Source: Xanthostigma xanthostigma (lineage: Eukaryota > Arthropoda > Insecta > Raphidioptera > Raphidiidae). From it: a stretch of 64,000 nt of DNA. The stretch spans positions 14,836,001 through 14,900,000 of the forward strand of contig OY754469.1 of assembly GCA_963575645.1 (NCBI GenBank), written 5' to 3'. Positions 33,920 through 46,990 of this stretch are shown here, one piece after another. The position numbers and the translations under genes are program-made. Positions within the stretch are counted from its first letter, which is position 1; every line of letters begins with the position of its first letter. Below the pieces are notes generated by a model. It saw only the letters and a program-made list of their open reading frames with translations, was not told the origin of the DNA and did no database searches.

Positions 33920-34232
33920 TATAGTACGCGCCACGAATCTAAAAGGCTCGGAAGTTAGATGCGAAAGCAGGTTTGCGCATGCACATTCTGTTAAAAAACT
34001 CGCAACTCAACAAATCTAACATAGCAAAAACAACTTGACAATAGCGTACTCGACTGTACTTTAAAGCAGGAAAGCGACAAAGGCAACGAGCGATCACGGC
34101 CAATCATTGACGAGCGCACGTTCCGTACAGGTAGCTGGCAGGAGGTGGGAGTATCAACGGCTCTAAAATGTGCCTTTCCGACGCTGTTTGTGACTAGCTT
34201 CCGAACCTTTTAGATCCGTGGCGCGTACTATA
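33920..34232. mobile_element. 313-bp MITE with 38-bp inverted ends
   Basis: TATAGTACGCGCCACGAATC...AGGCTCGGAAGTTAG is mirrored at 34,191-34,232. The interior is GC-richer than the flanks and non-coding. The TA at the tips suggests a mariner-type target. Confidence 0.75.
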
Positions 34233-34983
34233 CTGAAGTATCAGATCAGTCAGGCGCATATTTGTGCAAATTTTTGGCGGCGGCAAATTTTGAGAAAAAT
34301 AGAACTTTTCATAAACAAAAATTATTAGTCAAATTTTACAAAATATAAAAATCTATTTACTCCGTAAAATAATTTAGTTTCAATCTCGCTCTGACTGTGC
34401 TGATCATTTTCAATCGAAAATGAATTAGAACTGGGCTTTACAAGATGGACTAAAATTATTAAAGCTATTTATGGGTGCTCCGCTAGAGAAAATAGGTTTA
34501 GCTTCTGAGGAAATTCAATTTCACGGCTAAAATTAGCTATTGCAATTGAGTCACTAAAAAATAAATCGACAGCAAAAATGTGTACTCAATCTCCAACGCG
34601 AACGTGACATATAGATCGTCTTTACAATAACGAATCACAGCGACACAGCTTATAAACAAGTGAGTATGTGGGACAAACCCCCATCAGTCCCATGCAGCGT
34701 CAGCTGCCATCACTATAGTTCTTTGTCATATGTGTAGACTGTAGGTGGCTCATAATTAGACACTCGAAAATATAAAAAAAACAACAGTTATGCTCAGTTG
34801 CAGGAAGCGTTGTCAGAAAATTTGACTTGACAATGACCTTAAATTGTTAACATAATATACATATTTCTCCATGTGAAAAGCATTGTAGTGTTTTAAATCG
34901 ATCCTGCTCGAAAAATAATTGATCGATTGAAACGACGTTTTTCTTAAACTGTGTGTACATGTATTTAGCATCGTTTTTTTAAA
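34233..34983. other. No recognisable feature
   Basis: Unassigned AT-rich sequence. Confidence 0.55.
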
Positions 34984-35249
34984 TTAAAACTTCTTTAGGC
35001 GCGCTTGACTTGGGGAGTAAGCTGGTAAATGCCTGACGAAAGCGTTTACGGAAGTGCGTCATCGGACGAGGCGAACTGTGCGTGATCGTTCGAGGCGAAC
35101 AGTGGTTGAGAGGGAGATATAAGTTATTGAAGATAGTAAGAGAGAGAGAGAGAGTTACGTTTCGTATATTGGAAGTATCTGCGTTGTGAGTGCGACGAAG
35201 ACGGAGCATTAATCGAAATTCTTTTTTTGAAGTGAAAACTTCTTTAGCG
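34984..35249 (+). mobile_element. Family R, partial copy
   Basis: TAAAACTTCTTTAGGCGCGC, CTTGACTTGGGGAGTAAGCT and TTGAGAGGGAGATATAAGTT match 6,855-7,300. A GA-repeat at 35,143-35,154 is an expansion of the same site. Confidence 0.65.
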
Positions 35250-35860
35250 GCGTTGTACACTTTTTTTGTAATGGGTAAAAACTGTTAAACTCGCGTCAGA
35301 TCTGACGCGTCAGGCGTCAGGGTCACGTGACCCTGACGAGTTGTTGAGACGGTCTACCGTACTTGCTTCGGCAGTACATATTATACTAAAATTCACTAGA
35401 TGTCAGTAGCAATATAAGTTACATGGAGTGCAAAAAATTATAAGCTATAAGCTTTAACAAAACCTTAAGAGATGTCGCCATGTACTCAGGTTTCGTAAAA
35501 CTACATTTTTTTTTTGTTTAAAATTGTTTTGTTTAAAATGAAAACAATTGTTTGGTATCAAAAATACATTTATCGAATTTTGCTGCATTTTGTAACGGGA
35601 AATAATGTAGGTTAGTTAATAAATCCTTTTAAATGTATTATAAATTATGCTAATAAATATATATACATATTTTGCCTGTTAATTAATCAAAAATTATATT
35701 TTAAACATTTCGTCTTTGTAGATACGTGCTACAGTGTGAGGTTACAATATTGTGTCGTTAAATCAGGATGTCTAATCAAAATATGGTGATAAATTATCAA
35801 ATATTATTTTATCATTATTATATATTAATATTATATATGGCAGGAAGAAGTTTTACTTCA
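35237..35860 (+). mobile_element. Adjacent family R-type element
   Basis: Starts GAAGTGAAAACTTCTTTAGC, ends GGAAGAAGTTTTACTTCA, then GTGTGGTCTAAAGCACAC. The interior differs from other R copies and holds a perfect 22-bp palindrome at 35,316-35,337 (GTCAGGGTCAC and its complement). Confidence 0.5.
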
Positions 35861-36563
35861 GTCGTGTGGTCTAAAGCACACTCGCTTTTTTCTATTTGAT
35901 AAGACATAGCTTCAAGACCGAGAAAAAAATCATTGTCGTTAATAATTTCGACAAGTGAAGATATGAAATTTTCATTTTTATAATTTCTACGAATCTTCAT
36001 TTCCCATTATTGCTTTCATAGGTCTACTGTAAAGCTACTAAATTATTTGAATTCGATTGCGTGTATGACATACGCGTTTGTGCTGATTGCAGAACTTCGG
36101 GGTTGAACACAAGATTTGATGAAATCTCGGAAAATCTTATCACGTCTAAACCGTCAGCTTAAACTCAAAGCCTATTAGTGTTGCACACAGGAGTCAACCC
36201 TCAACCCAGCACCGACGTGTCCCGTGGTGGCGCCTCGCCAACACAGACGCGCGGTGCATGCGGCCAGAGTTCCGTATTTCCTGCTGATTTAAGGGTGCTT
36301 TCGTCACAACACGTTTGTTTCGATTTGCGAGATCAAAATATCTGTGCAGCGTGATTGCATTTGTTAAGAGCAATACGCACTCATAATGGAGGACATTGAT
36401 TTTGATTCAAACGTTATCCAGAGTACTCATGTAGTATTTTGAGCCTGTTGGTACTAATCGCCTCCCATATTTTCAACTTCTTATTCGTCCTCACCTGGTG
36501 GCAGCGATAGACCAATCAGGAAAATAAACTTTACTAATTATTTGAGGTTTAACGTTATCAAAC
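35861..36563. other. GC-richer unassigned block
   Basis: 36,060-36,420 is CpG-rich for this window. At 36,387 a short frame MEDIDFDSNVIQSTHVVF follows a purine at -3. It could be a 5' exon or promoter region, but there is no supporting splice or coding homology, so no gene is called. Confidence 0.4.
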
Positions 36564-36728
36564 GTTTTTTGACGTGATAACGTCTTATAAATTTATGAAA
36601 CACCGGCTGCACGCACGAAAAAGTGTCACGTTCCGAAATGTGTCACGTTTCGCCTGGCCTTTGAGCGGAATACGTTATCACGTAAAACTATCGTCCGTAA
36701 ACCGACTTTACAGACAACCAATTTTTTT
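36564..36728 (+). mobile_element. Dispersed repeat family S, copy 1
   Basis: GACGTGATAACGTCTTATAA, ACACCGGCTGCACGCACGAA and TACGTTATCACGTAAAACTA occur in order; the ACGTTATCACGT/ACGTGATAACGT words are inverted. A diverged copy on the other strand at 45,776-46,430 is split by another repeat. Confidence 0.65.
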
Positions 36729-36741
36729 TCTATTGACTGGT

Positions 36742-37340
36742 GGCCATATTCACCGAACGTAAGTATTTATTTATTCGGTTCATTTGTTCTTCAGGTAGCT
36801 ATTCCTCCGAATAAATAGCGATAATTCAATAATCACTAAGCATAATACCTATATATTTACTGCAGGTATATATCTATTCTTTCCAAATTCTCGGATATAA
36901 ATATATTTATTCGCTTGAAAAAATAATAATGGCTGCCACATAGATCATAATACCTTACCTATAAACGTGGACTGTTGTATCTACAGTTTGCTCTTGTGAA
37001 TTTGTTTACGTGTTGTTTATTAACCTTTTGTGAAGTGTATATAGTTGTAAAACATTAAATTTAGTGTGATTCTTGTGTGCAATTCGGTTAGGATAGAACA
37101 TTATTATTTTGTGAAACTTTTCTTTTTACGTTTACACTAACGCCATCGGTCGGATTTTTGGGTGAACGTCAAAATATTCAACAAAAAGAGCAGGAAGTAT
37201 AGTGTGGTGTATATTTATTCTTTAACTAATTTTTCTACCTGATATTTTGCGTGGTGAATTGGAAGTAAATTTTATTCTTACGAATCAATTTGTTCCAAGA
37301 TTAGTAACTTTTATCTTTAGTTGTGTTCGGTGAATATAAG
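36742..37340 (+). mobile_element. Inverted-repeat element family E, copy 1
   Basis: Starts GGCCATATTCACCGAAC and ends GTTCGGTGAATATAAG, a 15-16-bp inverted pair. Direct copies are at 37,933-38,525 and 56,180-56,770; the interiors (GCCACATAGATCATAATACC, CTAACGCCATCGGTCGGATT) align throughout. Non-coding. Confidence 0.75.
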
Positions 37341-37932
37341 TGTGAGCAGTATAGAAAGAGATACTTAGCGTTAAAAATTGTAATTAGAAACTTGAAAATA
37401 CGTGAGTAATATCAGTTAAAAATACACGAGTCTATTCAAGAATGCTTACATAGATAGATTCGGATCGAAGCTTCGATTACATTTGGTCTTATTATTTAGA
37501 AGCTTTTTACGATTTGTTTTATACCTTTTCGTGTGTCAATTTTGAGTTATTTGTTTATTTGAATTATCCAGCTATATATTTATCTAAACACATATTATTT
37601 TCATGCAAGTTGTACATGCGAGCTACACGTAAAAATCAAAAATCAATCGAAGTAGATACTGCCCTTAACACAACTCTACATCTATTTACTATCCTGACTC
37701 CTGGTTCTACGACTGAAGGTCCCTAAATAGAGCTATGACCGGGAATATCATTTCAATTAAAGCAGCAGTACTCAACGAAGATAAAATAAGGGTTGCAAGA
37801 CAATGTCTTGAATATAGATATTGTAGTTTAAATGAAATTAGAATATTACAAATTAGAAGAAGCTTAATCTTTGCGGCATTGTTAATTTATTTTCATATAA
37901 TTCGTTAATTGCTGTAAAACAAATTTAACTAA
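37341..37932. other. Spacer between two family E copies
   Basis: A 70-codon frame at 37,514-37,726 shows nothing recognisable. Confidence 0.5.
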
Positions 37933-38525
37933 TGGCCATATTCACCAAACGTAAGTAGTTATTCGGTTTTTTTGTTCTTCAGGTAGCTATTCCTTTGAAT
38001 AAATAGCGATAGTTCAAATCACCAACCATAATTATGTTTACTGCAGGTATAAATCTATTCTATCTTACTTCGTGGGTATAAATATTTATTCGCCTGATAA
38101 AATAATAATGGTCGCCACATAGATCATAATACTTAACTTAGTTATAGACGTGTGGAGTATTGTATCTACAGTTTACTCTTGTGAATCTATTTATGTGCTG
38201 TTTATTAACCTTTACTGAAGTGTATATAATTGTAAAACATTAAATTTAGTGGAAGTTTTGTGTGCAATTGGTTTAGAATAAAATATTATTATTTTGTGAA
38301 ACTTTTTTTGACGTTTACACTAACTCCATCTTTTGGATTTTTGGGTGAACGTCAACATATTTAACAAAAAGAGCAAGGAGTATAGAACAGTGTATATTTA
38401 TCCTTTAACTAACTTTCCCACCTGATATTTTGCTTGGTGAATTGAAAGTAAGTTTTATTCTAACGAATAAATTTGTTCCCAGATTACTAACTTCTATCTT
38501 TAATAGTGTTTGGTGAATATGGGCA
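37933..38525 (+). mobile_element. Family E, copy 2
   Basis: TGGCCATATTCACCAAAC to GTTTGGTGAATATGGGC, direct orientation 1.2 kb after copy 1. Confidence 0.75.
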
Positions 38526-39256
38526 TAAATCATATAAAGGCGCTTCAATAGTGCAGTACGAGTTAATTTCATAACGTTTTCCACAACTGTACCCACCCAG
38601 ACTCCCCTTGAAACAGTTATTATATGTGTGGATTTAATACAATTTATCGCTAGATGGCGTTTGCAAAATGTAATACTATATCCATAGACGTGGAGAATAT
38701 ATATATTCCGGTTTTGTGATAAAAGGCGAGACTTTAAGCTGCAGATGTGGCAGACTGAAAATGCCGTTTCAATAGTGAATATCTTCGATCATACACTAAT
38801 GGAGTACCTACTCAAGTCCCACCGTAGAGACTAGAGATGACACAAACGGGTCTTTTTAGTGATCTGCATCTTTGCATCTGGATCCCGTATGTGAGCCGGC
38901 TCCCTGAACCGGTTCAAAAAGAGCCGAGTTCTGAATATGTTATTCGAGTCAACTGAGCCACTGAGCCAACTGAGTTAGTTGAGTCAAGTCAATCGTATCA
39001 CCTAATATCATGCCCACAGAACAGTATGTTCTGTGATCATGCCAGTGACTGACTCACATATTATAAGGCGGGGTTTTACAGATTCACACGCATTTGCTTA
39101 ACCAATCACATGCTAATAGCTAAATATATTATTTATTGAATTTTAATTCAAGTTCAACCATATACTTACACACAAATTTAAAGTATTGTTTGGGTATCAT
39201 ATGCGTTCATAATAATTTTTGTGATCCGTGATTGTTAATAATACATTATTTAAAAA

Positions 39257-39487
39257 ATGAGCAGCCGGAAATATAGTGAAGTGTGGAACCATATATTTAC
39301 ATAATAATGGAACAATATTTACATTTTGCAGTACTTTCGCCTAAATCTTCAAAATTTAGGCGAAAGTACTGCAAAATGTAAATATTGTTCCATTGTGTGC
39401 AAAATTTCAAAAAGATCAACAGGAAATTTAGCTCGACACATGAAAAATAAGCATCCCTTAATTATATTACGATATGCAATACAATAG
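39257..39487 (+). pseudogene. hAT transposase N-terminus, BED zinc finger, broken
   Basis: ATG at 39,257 opens MSSRKYSEVWNHIFT then a stop. After a 41-bp inverted duplication the finger continues in another frame from 39,359: AKCKYCSIVCKISKRSTGNL then ARHMKNKHP, giving C-x2-C-x16-H-x4-H, the BED-type zinc ligand pattern of hAT transposases. A stop follows at 39,485. The RNase H-like catalytic domain and the dimerisation domain are missing. The finger residues are intact, but the frame is split by the duplication, so the product is dead. Confidence 0.7.
39306..39394. repeat. Perfect 41-bp inverted duplication
   Basis: Arms 39,306-39,346 and 39,354-39,394 are exact complements with a 7-base loop. 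The right arm is the finger-coding sequence, so the left arm is an added inverted copy. Confidence 0.9.
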
Positions 39488-39782
39488 TTTAAATAGTTGT
39501 GAATTAAATAAGTGAGACACTGGACTGTCGTATTGGACCGCCAAGTGCATAGTGAGTACACTGTATAGTTGTATAATTGTATACCTATATAGAATGCATA
39601 GCCAAACATATGCATGAGTCATTTGAGCTGACAGTGCTTCTATGTGTTAAGTGTTTCACTGAGTTATGCGGATCCGTTGAGCCGTCGGCTCATAAAAACG
39701 TGAGCCGGCTCTCACGGATCTTCTGTCGGAGCCGGCTCTTTGAACCGGTTCAGATCTGAGTTACTCAAGCCTATCCCACCGT

Positions 39783-40165
39783 GCCGCGTAACCAGCATAG
39801 AGTCCGGGAGCCCGCGACCGATTTTGACGACAAAATCGGAAAAACTTATTTTTATTTATAACGTTGATATAATGTTAATGTTCAGCTGTGGTACCAGTTC
39901 TGAATTGGTTTACGGCAGCCTCTTACGCGTAGAATCGTTGAAAGAATAATTAAAGAAGGGAAACCGCCAAAGCTTAAAAGAAGTATTTGTTAAGCATGTG
40001 CACATGTTCGAACATGTATATTCAGCTGGCTGAAATGCGCGGATTATATTTCAGCTGGCTTATATAAACACGCCAATACGAACTTTCAGTAGAATAGCTA
40101 AAGCTGAAATTTGGTGATATACTAGTTGACATAATACTTGAAACGACAGCTGATTGTATACTAAT
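39783..40165. other. No recognisable feature
   Basis: Includes a local repeat of CAGCTGGCT words near 40,020-40,060. Confidence 0.5.
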
Positions 40166-40814
40166 CCAAACAAAATAAACATTTTAATTTACTATAATTC
40201 GCATAGAACTAAATATTGGTACAGGTCTTAAGGTACACTATTACAAATAAAATATCAAAAGTCTCCACCGATCCTACATCTGCTTCAAAATTTATTCAAG
40301 GTCGAAGGTCAGAAGTATTGGATTTTTGTACTTTTCTCGTAAACGGTAAATGTTATCTAAAAATAGGTCAGACAAAAGTTGTAGATCATGCAATTGTCTA
40401 CAAAAACTGCTCTTATTTTTTTTTCCTACGAATCCCTATTTCTGAGATATGGGACCAAATTGTTATGTAGGTACTGAACGTATTTATCAAAAACCACTTA
40501 AAATGTTAATATGCATATTTATATTTGCGATGTATGAAATCACCATTTAAAAAGAATGGTGATTCGTAGGAAAAAAAGTATAAGGACAATCCTTGAAGAC
40601 AATCGCATGATCCACAACTTTTGTCTGACCTATTTTTAGATAACATTTACTGTTTACGAGAAAAGTGCAAAAAACCGATATACTTTTAACCTTTGATCTT
40701 GAATAATTTTTTTAGCAGATGTAGGATCGGTGGGGACTTTTGGTGTTTCATTTGTAATAGTGTACCTAAAACCTATACCAATTTTCAATTTTCAGCTCTA
40801 TGCGAATTATTGTA
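40166..40814. mobile_element. Foldback element family J, copy 2
   Basis: Matches 11,598-12,240, lacking the outermost tips. The same inner arms (CTCGTAAACGGTAAATGTTA) are present. Confidence 0.75.
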
Positions 40815-41515
40815 AGCCGAACACTACACCGGGGGAAACACCTTCAGCAGACGCAGCGAAGATGCAGCGCGAAAACATAATCCGATGATGCCCGAACTGT
40901 ATGCACGCCCTCCAGCAAACAGTGATACGTTGTCTACACTTCACACTACAAAAGTGAAACTTAATTACATCTAGATGTTATAAATTACCCGAATATATTT
41001 AATGAATATAAATTACCCATTTTTGTAAATCGCGAGGTAAAAAGTTTTGGAAACGCTGCTCTAGTAGATCAGCTTGTACTGATATTTCGGTTTATTAGAC
41101 GAGATGCGACTTGAGCAGTCCGTGCAGTATATAGTCAAAAGTAAATATAATGCACAAGAGTTATGTGGTATATCTTCCCTACTCTTTCTGTAATCTAAAG
41201 AACGAAATACTAATCTTAGGTACTATTTACGTGTTCATTGAACTCAAATTATTCAGTAATAAAGATTAAATACGGAAACATTCATTAAAATAAGTGAAGT
41301 GTTGACAGTTTAAATCAAAGTAATTAGTTAATTAATTTGCAATAACGAAAAGCATATCGCGGAACAAAGGTTAAATATTTAGCAAAATTTACGTTAAACT
41401 GTATGGATTATATTTTTTGAAGTGTAACTTTTTATGAGAGGTATTTGGAAAGAATTCCGTGGCATAAGGATCGAAAATAACGCGACACTGTACTTTTTAA
41501 ACTTGCATTTAATAC
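40815..41515. other. No recognisable feature
   Basis: 40,815-40,930 is GC-richer but non-coding as far as I can see. Confidence 0.5.
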
Positions 41516-41517
41516 CG

Positions 41518-41552
41518 ACGTTTCGATACATTTTGTATCATCTTCAGAGTTT
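41518..41552 (-). ncRNA. Hammerhead-type ribozyme core
   Basis: On the minus strand: ACT, CTGAAGA (41,541-41,547), stem II GATAC/GTATC, GAAAC (41,520-41,524), GTC, GGT. Stem I is short (three pairs, one wobble). This arrangement is that of Penelope-like element hammerheads. Confidence 0.55.
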
Positions 41553-41569
41553 ACTGTAATTATATTTTC

Positions 41570-42719
<1,150 letters not shown>

Positions 42720-43801
42720 AACATTTCCAAAAATGGTGCCAAACTTCTTAGAAACTTATGAAACGTCGAGAAATTTTGGTCCGACCCCTAGGTCCCGCCA
42801 TCCGACCGACGCCAATAGTGTAAGTGCCTTATGGCAAATACACTAATAAGACAGTGATACAACATTCCACGCATATAGCCATAGCAGCTGAGCGTGTTAT
42901 AATAATAAAAAAAAAAATTAATATTTTAAATATTATCGTAACGAATATCGTTTTGAAATTTTGTAGGCATATTTCACATACTATGTCGAACATTTTTAAG
43001 CAAAAAAAAAATAATAAATATTTTTGAGCTGCTACACTAGGTGCCCCCCTTAATTCAAAGACCTTTTAAATATAGAAATATGGTGTGCATATATAGACTG
43101 TGTCAAAGTAGTTTTCTAACCACATGCTCTTTTCAGTAATAGTTTGTACATGGCTAGTGCAATAAATGGTCGTTGGATGGCAGAGGAGCGGGGAAGCCCC
43201 CAACTGTACACAGATTGCTCAGCAGGAAACCACCAACACGCACCATTTCGATTTACAGTCCCCACATACAAATTATTGTATGGCGCTTTGTACCAATTTC
43301 TCGATACAAACAATGCTTAAATATTACTGAACGTTGGCTAGTATAGCAGTGGCGTGCGTATTGTTCAAATGAATGTTTTATAAACAGATACAAAGCACAG
43401 ACATATAGGTCTCTTTACTTTCGTGGCATAGAAAATATATGCAAAAATTATCTGTCACTCTATTTTCGTATCACGCATGTATATAAAATGGTTGAATTGG
43501 TTGTGAAAAATTGTTTTATCTAGTTGGTTTATCTGATTGGTCAATTTTGTTCTCAAGGGAGTAACGTATTTTCTATTTTTTTTAATTTGACATTAGAAAT
43601 AAGCAAATAAAAAATCGTTGAGCGTAAAATCTCATTCAGATAATAAAATACCTATCGATTTTTTTACCGAGGAGAATTAATTTTTTTATTTAATTTTTTT
43701 TATTCGAAAAAAAGAAGTGTCGTCTTAAAGAAGGAATATGAAAAAAATCGTTATACATAACATTTCTTCCTCAGTTAATGTGTATAAAACTATAAAGTCT
43801 A
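42720..43801. other. No recognisable feature
   Basis: A 65-codon minus-strand frame at 43,116-43,313 with ordinary composition matches nothing I know. Confidence 0.45.
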
Positions 43802-44019
43802 GGTTTTCTAAGATAGCGGCACCGTAATATAGCGGTCGTAATATGACGGTGAATGACGTAACAAAAACTGAGTGCATAGAAGTAAATTGATTACGTCACG
43901 ATGGAGCCGTCACTATCGAGAAAACCACATCAACTTAATTCAATACACACGTTTTTTCTGACGTCATTTACCGTTATATTACGGCCGCAATAATACGATA
44001 CCGCCGTTTTAGGAAAACC
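43802..44019. mobile_element. Inverted-repeat MITE with ~58-bp arms
   Basis: GGTTTTCTAAGATAGCGGC...GACGGTGAATGACGT is mirrored by ACGTCATTTACCGTTATATT...CCGCCGTTTTAGGAAAACC. A third partial arm (GGAGCCGTCACTATCGAGAA) lies between. A fragment of the family is at 14,575-14,695. Confidence 0.7.
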
Positions 44020-44136
44020 GAACTTTATTTCTTTGAAAGAAAACCAAATTTTCAAACACTTTTTATGAATACTGTAACGAAACTGACATAACTGTTCTTT
44101 GTCGGAGGTAAAAATATCTATTTGCAAAAATAAATG

Positions 44137-44540
44137 TTAACAAAAACTAAAAAGTACATCACTATAATAATGGAAAATGAAATAAAATAAATAACGGACA
44201 AAAAACAAATGAATTCTAAGCACTAATAACAACACTATATGCAAGGAATGTATCTAGGACACTTATCTATTATTTATTTAAACAGTTCTCAATATATTTA
44301 TTTAGCATCCATTTCATTAAATGTCGTTCGCGCACTGTTCACTTCTTGATTAACACTGACTGACTGCCCTTCAATCATTCTGGAACAGTCTCGAAGCATC
44401 GGCATTCTTCTACGCGGTTCCAACAACAATGTGCGCTTTGTTGTCTACGCGGTTCCGACAACAAGTACGTATTGTTGTCTAAGCGGTTTTGACAACAATG
44501 TGCGTATTGTTGTCGCCTACAGTGGCGTTTCGTTACAATG
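44137..44540 (-). mobile_element. Possible solo LTR with internal 35-bp repeats
   Basis: The minus strand starts TGTAACGAAACGCCACTG, passes through three 35-bp units and runs into A/T-rich AATAAATA words, resembling a retrotransposon LTR. The other boundary and a target duplication are not clear, and no internal retroviral-type frame is nearby. It could simply be a minisatellite. Confidence 0.3.
44410..44514. repeat. Three tandem 35-bp units
   Basis: Each unit begins CTACGCGGTT and contains ACAACAA...TTGTTGT, a small inverted repeat, so each unit could form a hairpin. Confidence 0.85.
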
Positions 44541-45775
44541 CATTTTAAAACTGGAACAATTACATTTCTATTGAGCCAACTGACTATAGTTGAAATATTT
44601 AGATAAATTCTGGTTAGTTTTCACCTACCTAAACATGAAAATTAAAAATCTGTGTGTCACTTTTGAAAATATATACCTATACAATCAAATTTGTTGCAGC
44701 TTTGGCACAGTTTCAGAAAACATAAATAAAATTGTTAGATACATAAAATATCATTAAAAATCTAGCATGTGGTCGAATAAAGCCACATTTTAAGTGTTTA
44801 GATGTGAGGTTATGGTTTGTGTACCGTACTAACAGTTTTATGTTGTGCCAATAATCATAAACATGATCGGGAATTGAACCCGGCTCGCTTAAATATTAAA
44901 GAACGCGGCTAGTAAATATTTGAAGCCAGTTTTATAATAATGAACTTGGTCGGCACAAATCGTACAACAACCGGAAAAATAAACTTGCACTGGCTTGGTT
45001 TTTATTTTATTTTTATAAGACATTTTGCTTCAGTCTTCTAAAGCCTGTCGTCCACTACAAACTTAAATTGTTGTACTGACTAAGTAAAACTAAAAAATTG
45101 CATTTTTTTAAAGCAGAATCTATTTTTCCATACACAATTAAAAGCATATTTATAAAAAAAAAACATTAGCAGATGATAGAATAAATTTCTATTCAAATAT
45201 TGATATTAAACCATTATTGTTGACGTTTATTAATTGTAATATAATTATTTGAAGATTCGTTTCAATAAAATTAGTATAAAAAAACTTGTATTACAATCTG
45301 ATATCTCAAGTAGGTGTTGTACCATAATAACACAAAAATAAATAAATAACCAGAATTATAATGTTTTATTATACCTACGCTTTATTCCTTCGAACCTTGG
45401 TGCGCGGTTAACATGAAATTCTATCCTGAAACGGCTAGCGTTGTAGTTTCTCGAGTGTTGGAAGATTTGCAATGATTGTCTTACGCGTCAGGGTTATAAC
45501 AAAACATGTCTAATAGTTACCTTATCTAAGTAGGTACTTGTTTTTTTTTTTATTTCATTTTAAAATTGTGTTTGCTAAAACAATGTTTTTAAACGAAACC
45601 GTAAATCAATTTAGGTACGCCTACGGAAAAGCAATAACGTTTCATTTTTCACTTGGAACCAAGGTCACGATTCCGTCGGTAGCCACATAAAAGACACCGC
45701 CTCCGAATTATGTTTCTGGTTATTTACTTATTCTGTGATTGAATTACTGTTAGTACAAGCATCGCTAAAAACTTT
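44541..45775. other. No recognisable feature
   Basis: A GGGAATTGAACCC word at about 44,870 is B-box-like, reversed, without an A box. Otherwise AT-rich unassigned sequence. Confidence 0.5.
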
Positions 45776-46430
45776 AAAAAAATTGGTTGTCTGTAAAGTC
45801 GGTTTACGGACGATAGTTTTACGTGATAACGTATTCCGTAATACATAACCTAAACCTCCCAAAATTTGGTTTCAATCCGCTTATCCTTGGTGTCGGAATG
45901 ATAAGAAATGTCAAAAGTGACGTTTGCAACTGTCAAAGTATTATGTTCTAATAATAATTAGTTATTCCAATACTTAACTTAGAAGGCGTTGCATTTCACA
46001 AAATACTAATGTCAAAAAATTGAATTAAACATTAGAAATGCAGCCGTTTTCATGTTAAGACAAGACATACGTTATTTTCTAATTTCCATGTACGGCAAAC
46101 AAAGACGACCGACCGCGTCGCGCCATGCATTAGACAACATTGCATTTATACAGCTATTTTTCTATATAAATTTGTATAAAAAAACTGTTTAGGCAAATTC
46201 TGTTATACGAAATCTATGTAAAATGTTCCCCTCTTTCGTTTAAGACTGGTTTCAAACCGATCTGATTTAAATTGAGCGAGAAATTAGCAAAAAGCACGCA
46301 CAGGGTCAGGCGGAACGTTACGCGTTAGGAACGTTAGGAACGTTACACTTTTTCGTGCATGCAGCCGGTGTTTTATCAATTTATAAGATTGGTGATTCAT
46401 CAATTTATAAGACGTTATCACGTCAAAAAA
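45776..46430 (-). mobile_element. Family S, copy 2, split by a family D relative
   Basis: The outer parts (45,776-45,840 and 46,295-46,430) match 36,564-36,728 in reverse. The middle 45,841-46,290 matches 29,160-29,615 and is absent from S copy 1. Confidence 0.65.
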
Positions 46431-46584
46431 TAATATACTTACTGGTTCGCATAAAATAAGCGCGTCTATAGGTAAACGTTTGATTCCGAGTTTTGCACAA
46501 CGTCCTTAATAATAACTAGTGGTCGTTCAATAGTCGAAATTCGACCGTAGTTCATTAAATTTTTAAGTGTGAACGTTATTGACG

Positions 46585-46990
46585 TTCTTTCGTCATTATA
46601 CGGATTTCTCCTGAATCGATTTGACCTTCGTTCACATCGTGGTGAAATATAAGTATATTGAGCACTTCCCCTCATTAAAACGAAGAGAAAGATGTATGTT
46701 TCATCACAATGTGTGCGAATTAACACACTCAAATCGGTACCACACTCTTTTTCCCGTATGAATGATAGTTCGGTACAATGTTTAAATTAACAGTGACATC
46801 TTTCGGTGCCAGTATCCAACTCTATTTACAACATCATGTCACCGAGTGACGACATAATATAACTTCTGAATCGATTTTACCTGTGTTAATTCGTACAAAT
46901 CGTGATGAAACATAAATTGTGCACTCCCCATAGTTAAAACGACTCAAAACACACTCAAATCGATACCACAACGTATTTCCTTTACGTATT
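46585..46990. repeat. Diverged tandem repeat, two units
   Basis: TGAATCGATTTGACC, CATCACAATGTGTGCGAATT/GTGTTAATTCG and AACACACTCAAATCG words recur about 250 bp apart. A third copy of the ATGTTTCATCACAATGTGTG...CGGTACCACA part is at 60,033-60,118. Confidence 0.55.

Larger units (their letters stand above)
38826..39774 (+). mobile_element. hAT element with BED-finger remnant
   Basis: Flanked by a perfect 8-bp duplication CCCACCGT (38,818-38,825; 39,775-39,782). Both subterminal regions are rich in GAGCCGGCTC and GAACCGGTTC words. It keeps only the N-terminal part of its transposase gene. The extreme tips (AGAGACTAGAGATGAC and ATAGGCTTGAGTAACTC on the minus strand) pair only loosely. Confidence 0.75.

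Noticed and set aside
44380-44410. Heat-shock-element-like TTCTGGAACAGTCTCGAA
   Set aside because: The motif is short and expected by chance; no gene or TATA context next to it.
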